A stretch of DNA of 27,135 nucleotides from an uncultured Eubacterium sp. (GTDB lineage: Bacteria > Bacillota > Clostridia > Lachnospirales > Lachnospiraceae): contig CAJOQF010000342.1 in assembly GCA_905236295.1 (NCBI GenBank), positions 1-27,135 of the forward strand, read 5' to 3'. The notes under the pieces are model-generated. The model was not told the DNA's origin. It saw only the letters and a program-made list of their open reading frames with translations, and did not search any database. This document shows, in pieces, positions 14,478 through 22,141 of the stretch. How positions within the stretch are numbered: position 1 is the stretch's first letter; the number at the start of each line of letters is the position of its first letter. The position numbers and the translations under genes were made by a program.

Positions 14478-15533
14478 ATGAAAAACATGAAGAAGTTGTT
14501 AGTTGGTGCGCTTGCATGTACATTCGTGTTCTCGATTGCAGGATGCGGCGCGAACAAAAGCGAGGAACCGGCAGCGTCAGGTGGGGACACAGGTTCAGCT
14601 CCGACAGAGGCAGCTGCTCCGTCGACAAGCGAGCCGCAGGCTGAGGGCCCGGTTGTCAACACTGAGGATGGCATGATCGGAATCGCCATTCCCGGCGCAG
14701 ACCACGGCTGGACAGCCGGTATTGCTTACTATGCACAGCAGAAGGCTGAGGAGATGGGACTTGTAGAGGGAACAGATTACAAGCTTCTCACCTCAAGCGA
14801 TGTAAACGATCAGGCAAATGATATCGACGAGCTTATTACAGCCGGATGTACATCAATCCTTTTGCTTCCTCACAATGATGAGGTTTCTGTAGCAGCACAG
14901 AAGATTCTTGACGCAGGAATCAACCTTGTTGTATTCGACAGAAAGGTTACAACTGACTACACAGCTTATCTCGCAGGTAACAACCCCGGAATCGGAACAA
15001 ACGCTGCCAAGTACATCGGTGATGCACTTGAGGGCAAGGGAACAGTTGCAGTTATGTCAGCTCCTAGCGTAGGATCTGTTTCAGTTGAGAGAACTGACGC
15101 CTTCAAAGAGGCTATGGCAGCAAACTATCCTGACATCACATTAGTTGACGCTACAGCAGACGGCTTCACACAGGAAGCAGGTCTTACTATGGCAAGCGAC
15201 CTTCTTACAGCTCAGCCGGAGCTCGATGCTATCTACTCTATCGATGATGAGCCATCACTCGGTATTCTTCAGGCTGTAAAAGAAGCTAAGAGAACAGACG
15301 TTAAATTCATCTCAGGTGGCGGCGGATCACAGGGATGGTATCAGAAGATCAAAGACGAGAAGGACATCACTCTCTTCACAGAGACCTACAGCCCGTCAAT
15401 GATCGGTGATGCTCTTGAGCTCACAAAATCTATCCAGCAGGGTAACGCATTTGAGAAGGATACGATCCTTGACAATGACACTGTTGATGCAAACAATGTT
15501 GCAGATTACCTCGACGAGGGATCTCCATACTAA
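14478..15533 (+). CDS. Sugar ABC transporter substrate-binding lipoprotein (RbsB type)
   Basis: A 351-residue solute-binding protein of the Peripla_BP_4 (ribose/galactose-type) family, anchored outside the membrane. The signal peptide ends in lipobox SIAGC with lipid-anchor Cys23, followed by an A/S/E/P/T-rich linker to about residue 65. The mature domain begins 'IGIAIPGADHGWTAGIAYYAQQKAEEMG', a classic first strand and helix, and later has 'AGCTSILLLPHNDE', 'VVFDRKV' and 'IYSIDDEPSLGILQAVKEA', which line the hinge and ligand cleft. A strong AAAGGAGG precedes the ATG. It delivers the sugar to the ATPase-permease pair encoded downstream. Ligand identity is unknown; the enzyme neighbours suggest a rare ketose, polyol or glycoside. 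Confidence 0.92.
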   Translation: MKNMKKLLVGALACTFVFSIAGCGANKSEEPAASGGDTGSAPTEAAAPSTSEPQAEGPVVNTEDGMIGIAIPGADHGWTAGIAYYAQQKAEEMGLVEGTDYKLLTSSDVNDQANDIDELITAGCTSILLLPHNDEVSVAAQKILDAGINLVVFDRKVTTDYTAYLAGNNPGIGTNAAKYIGDALEGKGTVAVMSAPSVGSVSVERTDAFKEAMAANYPDITLVDATADGFTQEAGLTMASDLLTAQPELDAIYSIDDEPSLGILQAVKEAKRTDVKFISGGGGSQGWYQKIKDEKDITLFTETYSPSMIGDALELTKSIQQGNAFEKDTILDNDTVDANNVADYLDEGSPY

Positions 15534-15571
15534 ATCGATCTCGATTTAAAGACAATGTAATAATGTAATGC

Positions 15572-15601
15572 GATTCGGCTGGCAATTATGCCAGTCGAAT
15601 C
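15572..15601 (+). other. Intercistronic hairpin after the binding-protein gene
   Basis: GATTCGGCTGGCA (15572-15584) and TGCCAGTCGAATC (15589-15601) pair over 13 bp with one G-U pair and a 4-nt loop. No T-run follows, so it is probably an mRNA-stabilising or partial-attenuation element that raises binding-protein output over the ATPase and permease. A smaller inverted repeat (TAAATCGA/TCGATTTA) lies just upstream. Confidence 0.65.
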
Positions 15602-15633
15602 ATATATAAAGGGAAAATTTGAGGAGACAGCGT

Positions 15634-17130
15634 ATGAGTGACTATATTGTAGAGATGACAAACATATACAAGTCATACGGGACAAATGAGGTCCTGCACG
15701 GTGTCGATTTTCGTCTGAAACAGGGTACGATACACGCCCTGCTCGGTGAAAACGGAACCGGCAAATCCACCCTTATGAATATTCTTGCAAGGGTTATTCC
15801 GGGCAATTCCGGAACCGTTGTGATAAACGGAAAAGAGAGTAAGGTGGACAATTCTTATGTTGCGGCCTCTTCGGATATCGGATTTATACATCAGGAGCTT
15901 GCTCTTATCAACGATCTGAACATATTCGAAAATCTATTCATTGGAAAAGAAATTAAAAAGGGAATAAAACTCGATAAAAAGGCAATGGCGGACAGAGCAA
16001 GAGAAGTACTTGATTCTATGGAGGTACAGCTTGATCCGTGGACTATGGTGCGTGATCTGAACGCATCTTACAAACAGGTAGTCGAGATTGCGAGGGCTTT
16101 GATGATGGAGGCGAAGGTCATCATCATGGACGAGCCGACGACTGCCCTTACAAATGTAGAAATTGAAAACGTCTTTGGGATCATGAGACGCTTAAAAGAA
16201 AAAGGAGTCAGCTTTATCTTTATCTCCCACAAGTTAAATGAGGTACTTCAGATCTGTGATCACTACACGGTAATGAGAGATGGCATTGTTGTGGCTGACG
16301 GAGATGTGACACCGGATCTCACCGAGGATATGATCGCAAAACACATGGTAGGTAAGGATCTGACCTATGATGATATTTACAGACAGAGAGATATAGGTGA
16401 TGAGATCTTAAGCATTCACAATCTGACAAAAGACCGTCAGTACAAGGACATCAACATGACGGTCAAAAAAGGTGAGATCGTTGGAATAACCGGACTTTTG
16501 GGAGACGGTCGATACGAGCTTATGAGTTCGGTATACGGTTACAACCCGGGATACAAAGGCGAAGTCAGGATAAACGGCAAGGTATGTGTGATGAATTCAA
16601 TTCAAAAGGCTTTGGCTCACAAGATTTCATACCTTCCACGAAATAGAAAAGAAAACGGGATAATCCCCGATTTTAGCATAAAAGAAAACATTGTGATCTA
16701 CATAATGAAATACATGAAGCGGTTCAAACTCTTTGTGGATCACTACAGGGAGAAGGAGGTAGTAGAAGAATACAAGAAAAAACTGAATATCAAGATGGGC
16801 AAGATGACCGACCTGATCACAAGCCTTTCCGGTGGAAACCAGCAGAAGGTCATACTTGCCAAGGTGCTCAGTTCAGACCCGGAGATAGTCATACTTGACA
16901 ATCCTACACAGGGTGTAGACGTCGGAGCAAAGCTGGAGATATACAGGATCATTCAGGATCTGGCAAGAACAGGAGTCAGTTTTGTGGTACTCACAAGCGA
17001 GGCGCAGGAAGTGCTTATGCTGTGCGACAGAATTTATGTCATGTTCCACGGCGAGCTTCGAAAGGAGTTTTCTCGCGAGGAGGCCAGTGAAGAGGATATT
17101 ATGACTGCTGCGACCGGCGGTAGAGTATAA
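15634..17130 (+). CDS. Sugar ABC transporter double ATPase (RbsA type)
   Basis: A 498-residue tandem ATPase powering sugar import. Domain 1 has Walker A GENGTGKST (38-46), Walker B IIMDEP (163-168, catalytic Glu167), H-loop His199, but a degenerate signature (LNASYKQ, 142-148). Domain 2 has the expected degenerate Walker A (GLLGDGRYEL, 287-296) and an intact signature LSGGNQQK (398-405). Its Walker B reads VILDNP, so Asn423 stands where the catalytic Glu normally is (codon 16900-16902). This fits a transporter in which only one composite site hydrolyses ATP. The start at 15634 is chosen with GAGGAGA 6-7 nt upstream; a TTG at 15619 is less likely. The permease gene follows 17 nt later. Confidence 0.92.
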   Translation: MSDYIVEMTNIYKSYGTNEVLHGVDFRLKQGTIHALLGENGTGKSTLMNILARVIPGNSGTVVINGKESKVDNSYVAASSDIGFIHQELALINDLNIFENLFIGKEIKKGIKLDKKAMADRAREVLDSMEVQLDPWTMVRDLNASYKQVVEIARALMMEAKVIIMDEPTTALTNVEIENVFGIMRRLKEKGVSFIFISHKLNEVLQICDHYTVMRDGIVVADGDVTPDLTEDMIAKHMVGKDLTYDDIYRQRDIGDEILSIHNLTKDRQYKDINMTVKKGEIVGITGLLGDGRYELMSSVYGYNPGYKGEVRINGKVCVMNSIQKALAHKISYLPRNRKENGIIPDFSIKENIVIYIMKYMKRFKLFVDHYREKEVVEEYKKKLNIKMGKMTDLITSLSGGNQQKVILAKVLSSDPEIVILDNPTQGVDVGAKLEIYRIIQDLARTGVSFVVLTSEAQEVLMLCDRIYVMFHGELRKEFSREEASEEDIMTAATGGRV

Positions 17131-17147
17131 GACGGGGAGGACACAAA

Positions 17148-18122
17148 ATGGAAAAGACAAAAAAGAATTTTGAAATAAAGAGATTCCTCAGCAACAACAG
17201 TGCGCTTGTTTCGTTTGTGGCATTGTTTATCATTGCTATCATCATAAAGAGAGGAACCTTTCTAAATCCAAACAATATAATAAATATACTAAGAAACAAT
17301 TCGGTTATCGGTATCATCGCCCTCGGTATGACGCTCGTTATCATTACCGGAGGTATCGACCTGGCGGTTGGCTCACAGCTTGCACTGCTTGGAATCATAG
17401 CGATCGCTACACTCAATTCAACCGGAAGTATCATTGCTTCGATCGTAGTAACGCTTGTGTTTGCGATAATCTTTGGCTTCTTTACCGGCGAGATGGTAGC
17501 CAGATTCAGAATCCCGGCATTCATCGTCACGCTGGGTACGATGTCGATCTACCGGTCGATCGCCCAGTTCTGGTTTAACGGTGGCGGTGTCACAGCGCAG
17601 GGAGATGCGGGAGCATCATACATAAAGATCTCAAACACTGAGCTCTTCGGATTTATCCCGATGCCCATCATCATATGGGCGATCTGCTGTGTTGTTATCT
17701 TCTTCTTCACCAACCACACGGCTACAGGCCGACACATCTATGCGGTCGGCAGTAACGAGAAAGCGGCAAAGCTTTCAGGCGTAAATGTAAATAAGATTCT
17801 CGTTATCACATATATTATTGCGGGCGCTCTTGTAATGGTTGCTGCTGTTACGGAGACATCGAGACTCGGAAGTGTAAACTCTGCATCGAGTGGTACCGGA
17901 TATGAGATGGACGCTATCGCCGCTGCTGTCATCGGAGGCACAAGCATGGCAGGTGGTAAGGGAACAGTAGTTGGTACGGTATTTGGTACTCTGACACTCG
18001 GAATAATAGACAATCTTATGAACCTTGTTGGCGTCAATCCGTTCCTGGTAAGCGCTGTAAAGGGTGCGATCATCATAGTTGCGGTTCTTCTTCAGAGGGT
18101 ATTAAACATTAAAGAGAATTAA
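17148..18122 (+). CDS. Sugar ABC transporter permease (RbsC type)
   Basis: A 324-residue inner-membrane permease of the BPD_transp_2 (RbsC/XylH/MglC) family with about eight to ten hydrophobic segments. Family markers are 'ALGMTLVIITGGIDLAVGSQLAL' (about residues 58-80), the cytoplasmic coupling loop 'AVGSNEKAAKLSGVNVNKILVITYIIAGAL' and 'DAIAAAVIGGTSMAGGKGTVVGTVFGTL'. The GGGGAGGA region precedes the ATG. It forms the homodimeric channel for the RbsA-like ATPase. It is followed 41 nt later by the epimerase gene on the same strand, so transport and the first catabolic steps are probably co-expressed. Confidence 0.93.
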   Translation: MEKTKKNFEIKRFLSNNSALVSFVALFIIAIIIKRGTFLNPNNIINILRNNSVIGIIALGMTLVIITGGIDLAVGSQLALLGIIAIATLNSTGSIIASIVVTLVFAIIFGFFTGEMVARFRIPAFIVTLGTMSIYRSIAQFWFNGGGVTAQGDAGASYIKISNTELFGFIPMPIIIWAICCVVIFFFTNHTATGRHIYAVGSNEKAAKLSGVNVNKILVITYIIAGALVMVAAVTETSRLGSVNSASSGTGYEMDAIAAAVIGGTSMAGGKGTVVGTVFGTLTLGIIDNLMNLVGVNPFLVSAVKGAIIIVAVLLQRVLNIKEN

Positions 18123-18163
18123 GGATTCTAAGACCGTAAAAATGCAAGGAGGAAAACAATAAT

Positions 18164-19138
18164 ATGAAACTTGGATTTTTCACAGCAAACTTTACTGAAA
18201 AGCCTCTTGAAGAGGTAATAAAGATGATAAAGCCCTATGGATATGAGACCATAGAGATTCCGGCGTACGAGGGCAACGGACAGCTCGAGACGGAGGATGT
18301 ACTAAAGCCCGGACGAGCGGATGAGATCAAAAAGATGGTCAAAAGCTATGATATGGAGATTCAGGCGCTCAGTAATCACGCGGACTCTTTCCTTATCATG
18401 GGACCGACCGGAGTTGAGACTGATTTTATCTACAAGGGCACAGCCGAAGAAAAGATAAAACACGGAACCGAAAGCCTGATCCGTACAGCGCAGGCTGCAA
18501 ATGCTCTGGAGTGCCCGACGGTAGTGGGATATCCCGGAGTTGAGAACTGGGGAAGATTCTTCTTCTTCCCTTACGGGCAGGGATGGAGCGAGTATGAGGA
18601 ACAGTTTGCGGAGAGGTTTACACCGATCCTCGATAAGTTCAAGGAATACGGAGTAAAGTTTGCGATAGAGATCCATCCGAACAGTTTTGTCTATGACCTC
18701 TACACCGCAAAGAAAGCGCTGGAGCTCGTGGACAATCATCCGGCGCTGGGATACAATCTCGACCCGGCAAATATTCTCTATCTGCTTATAGATCCTTGTG
18801 TTGTGGTGGACGAATTAAAGGACAGGATCTTCCATGTACATGCGAAAGATGCGGAGCTTGCAAGACACAACCTCGCAAAGGGCGGAACACTTATGCACGG
18901 AGATATGGGAGCGTTAAATCATACATATCGTTTCAGAATCCCGGGATGGGGTGAAGTTGAGTGGAAGCGTCTCATAACCGAACTTTCCATGGTCGGATAC
19001 AAGGGCTCACTCAGCTATGAACACGAAGATGTGACAATGAGCAGGATGGACGGAGTCCAGAAGACGGCAGATTTCCTGAAGCCGTTGATCATCCGCGACA
19101 GCTATGAAGGCCGTCAGGACAAGCTGTTTGGCGAATAG
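18164..19138 (+). CDS. Sugar isomerase/epimerase, AP-endonuclease-2-like TIM barrel (YcjR-like)
   Basis: A 324-residue xylose-isomerase-like TIM barrel. Probable metal-binding residues are the Glu of 'FAIEIHP', the Asp of 'GYNLDPAN', the His of 'FHVHAKDAE' and the Glu of 'LSYEHED'. The 'RIPGWGEVEWKRLITEL' segment is common in members found beside Gfo/Idh/MocA dehydrogenases, where they epimerise keto-sugars or keto-glycosides. Some relatives cleave 3-oxo-C-glycosides, but the small partner subunit for that reaction is not seen here. AAGGAGG lies about 11 nt before the ATG. It ends the importer operon, and its last 25 nt overlap the 3' end of the convergent LacI-family gene. The substrate is unknown. 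Confidence 0.82.
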   Translation: MKLGFFTANFTEKPLEEVIKMIKPYGYETIEIPAYEGNGQLETEDVLKPGRADEIKKMVKSYDMEIQALSNHADSFLIMGPTGVETDFIYKGTAEEKIKHGTESLIRTAQAANALECPTVVGYPGVENWGRFFFFPYGQGWSEYEEQFAERFTPILDKFKEYGVKFAIEIHPNSFVYDLYTAKKALELVDNHPALGYNLDPANILYLLIDPCVVVDELKDRIFHVHAKDAELARHNLAKGGTLMHGDMGALNHTYRFRIPGWGEVEWKRLITELSMVGYKGSLSYEHEDVTMSRMDGVQKTADFLKPLIIRDSYEGRQDKLFGE

Positions 19139-20160
19139 ATGGATTCTTTTATCATGATCTCTATCGGAGCTTCGAAGAACTGCTGAGGGATTATATCTCT
19201 GAAATAGTACTCAAAGAATATCTTTATGATGAGATATCCCTGTTCTTCGGCGCGCTGGTTTATGATGTAATCCGCTTTGTTGTCAAGCAACATGGAAACA
19301 GCGTTGGCGGTGAGGTCGTGTCCTATGACGACGCAGTGCTTTTCGGGCTCCGGCTTGGAATCGAGCGCCGGCACGAGACCACCCTTGCCGCCACCGGTAA
19401 TATAGATACCGTCAAGGTCGGGATAATCCTTGAAATATGACTTGGCGATCTCTTCGGAGAGTTCGCCGCGGTCAATGTTTTCGCGGACATCTACGATGGT
19501 TATCGGTGGATAGTATTCTGCGAGCTGTGTCCTGAAACCGCTCAGGCGTTCTGAGTGACAGGAGAGCAGCTGGGTGCTGATGATAACGCCGACTTTTCCT
19601 CCGTTTGGAAGCGTGCGTTTCATCAGACCGGCAGCGATCCTGCCGGCTTTGTAATTGTCCTGACCCATAAAATACGGAGAGCGGATATCTGTGTTTTTGG
19701 AGTTGAAGGTCATAACCTGTATGCCTGAATCGATAAGGCTGTTGACTTTGGATGCTACCTTCTGGGTGTTTACAGGTAAGATGGCGATGCCGTTTACTTT
19801 TGATCTTTCGAAGTAATCAAGGGCATCGAGCTGATCCTGTGTCTCCAAAGATTTTGACTGGTAGACCTCGACTTCAAGCCCGAAGAATTGATATTCTTCT
19901 TTGGCGCGTTTGATACCCTTTAACATATCCTGAATAAATGGATTGTAATCGGGAGTCATTATAACGCCGATCTTGCAAGGCTCATGTTGTTCTACGAGTG
20001 CCTTCGCAAGTGGGTGGGGTGAATAGTTTAGATCGTCGAGAACCTTTTTTACTTTCTCATAGGTCTCCGGACGCAGACCGGGTCTGTTGTGGATCACCTT
20101 GTCAACGGTACCTCTGGAGACTCCGGCGATTGAAGCGATTTCTTTGATAGTAACAGCCAT
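19114..20160 (-). CDS. LacI-family transcriptional regulator
   Basis: A 348-residue repressor-type regulator. The N-terminal helix-turn-helix reads 'TIKEIASIAGVSRGTVDKVIHNRPGLRPETYEKVKKVLDDLNY', with the LacI hinge helix 'PHPLAKALV' after it. The rest is a periplasmic-binding-protein-like effector domain ('KIGVIMTPDYNPFIQDMLKGIKRA', 'DGIYITGGGKGGLVPAL', 'VVIGHDLTANAVSMLLDNKADYIINQ') related to sugar-binding proteins. Recognition helix residues are SRGTVDK rather than the usual SxATVSR, so the operator may be unusual. The start at 20160 has GGAGG 5 nt upstream. It is divergent from the allulose-epimerase operon and convergent with the importer operon, so it is the likely local regulator of both, with the imported sugar or an intermediate as effector. 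Confidence 0.92.
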   Translation of the reverse strand: MAVTIKEIASIAGVSRGTVDKVIHNRPGLRPETYEKVKKVLDDLNYSPHPLAKALVEQHEPCKIGVIMTPDYNPFIQDMLKGIKRAKEEYQFFGLEVEVYQSKSLETQDQLDALDYFERSKVNGIAILPVNTQKVASKVNSLIDSGIQVMTFNSKNTDIRSPYFMGQDNYKAGRIAAGLMKRTLPNGGKVGVIISTQLLSCHSERLSGFRTQLAEYYPPITIVDVRENIDRGELSEEIAKSYFKDYPDLDGIYITGGGKGGLVPALDSKPEPEKHCVVIGHDLTANAVSMLLDNKADYIINQRAEEQGYLIIKIFFEYYFRDIIPQQFFEAPIEIMIKESIYSPNSLS

Positions 20161-20207
20161 AATAACCTCCAATGAAATGATCTGCATATAAATAAGAAGA
20201 TATGCAA

Positions 20208-20236
20208 TTAAAATATAGCATAAATATGGTTACAAT
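20208..20236 (+). promoter_or_regulatory. Promoter for the 3-epimerase-kinase-GatZ unit
   Basis: TTAAAA (20208-20213) and TACAAT (20231-20236) are 17 bp apart. The -35 is weak. The start codon is about 56 nt downstream. Confidence 0.5.
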
Positions 20237-20244
20237 ACAACAGA

Positions 20245-20256
20245 TTAGCCGGTTAA
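20245..20256. promoter_or_regulatory. CCGG-centred imperfect palindrome at the transcription start
   Basis: TTAGCCGGTTAA (one mismatch in the arms) overlaps the predicted start of transcription, between the divergent regulator gene and the 3-epimerase gene. It is the natural place for a LacI-family operator. The match is short, so this is only a candidate. Confidence 0.3.
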
Positions 20257-20292
20257 ACCTGCAAATCTCGAAAAGTTAGGAAGGAGAATTTT

Positions 20293-21168
20293 ATGAAATA
20301 TGGAATGTCATACGGCTATTGGGAATCGGAATGGCACTGTGATTATTTTGCAACTGCAAGAAAGGTGGCCTCTCTTGGGTTTGACGTGCTTGAGATCGGA
20401 GCAGACCACCTTCACGACATGAGTGATGAAGATATCAAAAAGCTAAAAGACCTCGGTGAGGAACTTGGGATAGAGTACACCACAAACAGCGGCCCGAGCA
20501 GGGATTGTGATCTGGCGTCGGCTGATGCATCTGTCAGGGAAAACGGAATACGTTTCTTTGAAAAGGTGCTTGAGAATATGCACAAGCTTGGATCTAAAGC
20601 CCTGATTGGCGCGATCTATTCATTCTGGCCGTCTGATTTCAGTGTGACAAACAAGGAAGTCGCATGGGAGCGAAGCATCGAGTGTTTGAAAAAGATTGCA
20701 GTGACAGCCGAAAAGTATGATATTGAGTGTTCTCTTGAAGTGTTAAACCGAAATGAGACCTATATCCTTACGACCTGCGAGGAGGCGATCGAATACTGCA
20801 AACGCATTGGTAGCGATCATATAAAAATCCTTATCGACACATATCATGCAAATATAGAAGAGGACAATATGTATGATGCCATAAGGCTTGCGGGCGACAG
20901 GCTTGGTCATGTACATGTGGGTGAGAGCAATCGTAAACTCCCGGGCATGACAAACTCGATTGACTGGACGGCTGTCGGAAAGGCGCTTAGAGATATCAAC
21001 TATGACAAGGCGATAGTCATGGAGCCGTTTTTGAAGACGGGAGGATCTGTGGGATACAACATCAGAGTCTGGAGAGATTTGAGCAACAATGCGACTGTTG
21101 AGGACATGGACAGAATGGCAAAGGAGTCGCTTACATTTCTTAAAGCATGCTGTGAAGGCGTGAGATAG
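20293..21168 (+). CDS. D-allulose/D-tagatose 3-epimerase family enzyme
   Basis: A 291-residue TIM-barrel epimerase that inverts C3 of free ketohexoses (fructose to allulose, tagatose to sorbose). All four metal ligands are in place: Glu149 (SLEVLNR), Asp182 (LIDTYH), His208 (HVHVGESNR) and Glu244 (MEPF), matching the arrangement recalled for clostridial allulose 3-epimerases. Other shared features are the 'MKYGMSYGYWESEW' start, 'IGAIYSFWPSDF' and the 'GGSVGYNIRVWRDLSN' end. AAGGAG lies about 8 nt before the ATG. It starts an operon with a PfkB kinase 28 nt downstream. Its role is presumably to convert the imported or released ketose to the epimer the kinase accepts; the true substrate may be a related keto-sugar. 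Confidence 0.88.
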   Translation: MKYGMSYGYWESEWHCDYFATARKVASLGFDVLEIGADHLHDMSDEDIKKLKDLGEELGIEYTTNSGPSRDCDLASADASVRENGIRFFEKVLENMHKLGSKALIGAIYSFWPSDFSVTNKEVAWERSIECLKKIAVTAEKYDIECSLEVLNRNETYILTTCEEAIEYCKRIGSDHIKILIDTYHANIEEDNMYDAIRLAGDRLGHVHVGESNRKLPGMTNSIDWTAVGKALRDINYDKAIVMEPFLKTGGSVGYNIRVWRDLSNNATVEDMDRMAKESLTFLKACCEGVR

Positions 21169-21196
21169 ATATGTTTGCATTGTGAGGTGTGGATTT

Positions 21197-22141
21197 ATGT
21201 ATGACATAGTTATAATGGGTGAGATAATTGCGGAGATCATGAGAGAGAGGGAGGATGTCCCGCTTGATGAGGCAGGGACATTTATCGGACCGTTTCCGAG
21301 CGGTGCTCCGGCAATCTGCATTGATGCCGCGGCAAGGCTCGGCTGCAAGACTGCGATAATCGGTGGAGTCGGAAAAGACGATTTCGGAAAACTTATATTA
21401 AATCGACTTAACAAAGACGGCGTAGATACCTCAAGGGTGATCGAGTCTGAGAACTGTTCTACAGGATGTGCTTTTGTGACATATTTCGGTGACGGGTCAA
21501 GGAAGTTTCTCTTTCACATGGGAAACACTCCGGCGGTCGATTCAAATGCACCGGATGAGGGAAGCATAGAGTCAAAGTTTTTCCATATAATGGGTTGCTC
21601 GCTGATGGCAAATGAGGAATTTGCGGGTGAGATACTAAAAACCATGAGACTCTTAAAAAACAGTGGTGCCAGGATCTCGTTTGACCCGAATATACGAAAG
21701 GAACTTATGTCCGGCAGGTTTGTAAATGATGCAATCTCGGAAGTTATGGAGAATATTTCCGTGTTTATGCCGGGTGTGGAGGAGCTTCTTACGGTCACAA
21801 AGACAGACAATATCGAAGACGGAATAAAAAAATGCTTCGAGTATGAAAATATGGAAATAGTCTGCATGAAGAACGGCTCAAAGGGCAGCCGCATCTACAC
21901 AAGGGATGACATGATAGAGGTTGGAGTTTACAAGGTTGAACAAAAGGACGCCACGGGTGCGGGAGATTGTTTCGACGGAGCGTTCCTTGCGGGAATCTGT
22001 CAGAATAAGAGCATCGAGGAGGCTGCGAAGATGGGGGCGGCGGCAGGCGCTCTAAACGCTGCGGCATTCGGACCGATGGAGGGACGGATATCTCCCGAAA
22101 ATGTTCAGGCAATGATCAATGGGAAGGAGATCGCATTATAA
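21197..22141 (+). CDS. PfkB-family sugar kinase
   Basis: A 314-residue ribokinase-fold kinase. The N-terminal signature is seen as 'IIGGVGKDDFGKLILNRLNKDGVD' (54-77) and the C-terminal one as 'DATGAGDCFDGAFLAG' (251-266), with catalytic base Asp257 and the anion hole GAGD. In this pathway it should phosphorylate a ketohexose or ketohexose phosphate with ATP; tagatose or fructose forms would feed the aldolase. PfkB members vary widely, so 2-keto-3-deoxy sugar acids are also possible. The start at 21197 has AGGTG 7 nt upstream; a GTG at 21182 is a less likely alternative. Its stop codon overlaps the next ATG by one base (TAATG), so it is tightly coupled to the gatZ-like gene. Confidence 0.85.
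   Translation: MYDIVIMGEIIAEIMREREDVPLDEAGTFIGPFPSGAPAICIDAAARLGCKTAIIGGVGKDDFGKLILNRLNKDGVDTSRVIESENCSTGCAFVTYFGDGSRKFLFHMGNTPAVDSNAPDEGSIESKFFHIMGCSLMANEEFAGEILKTMRLLKNSGARISFDPNIRKELMSGRFVNDAISEVMENISVFMPGVEELLTVTKTDNIEDGIKKCFEYENMEIVCMKNGSKGSRIYTRDDMIEVGVYKVEQKDATGAGDCFDGAFLAGICQNKSIEEAAKMGAAAGALNAAAFGPMEGRISPENVQAMINGKEIAL

Noticed and set aside
20331..20355. Second sigma-54-like match (TGGCAC ... TTGC) inside the 3-epimerase gene
   Set aside because: The spacing between the elements is 10 nt instead of 5, and it is in coding sequence.
20743..21414. Minus-strand frame of 223 codons opposite the 3-epimerase and kinase genes
   Set aside because: Both plus-strand genes have full family motifs and good start signals; the opposite frame has neither.
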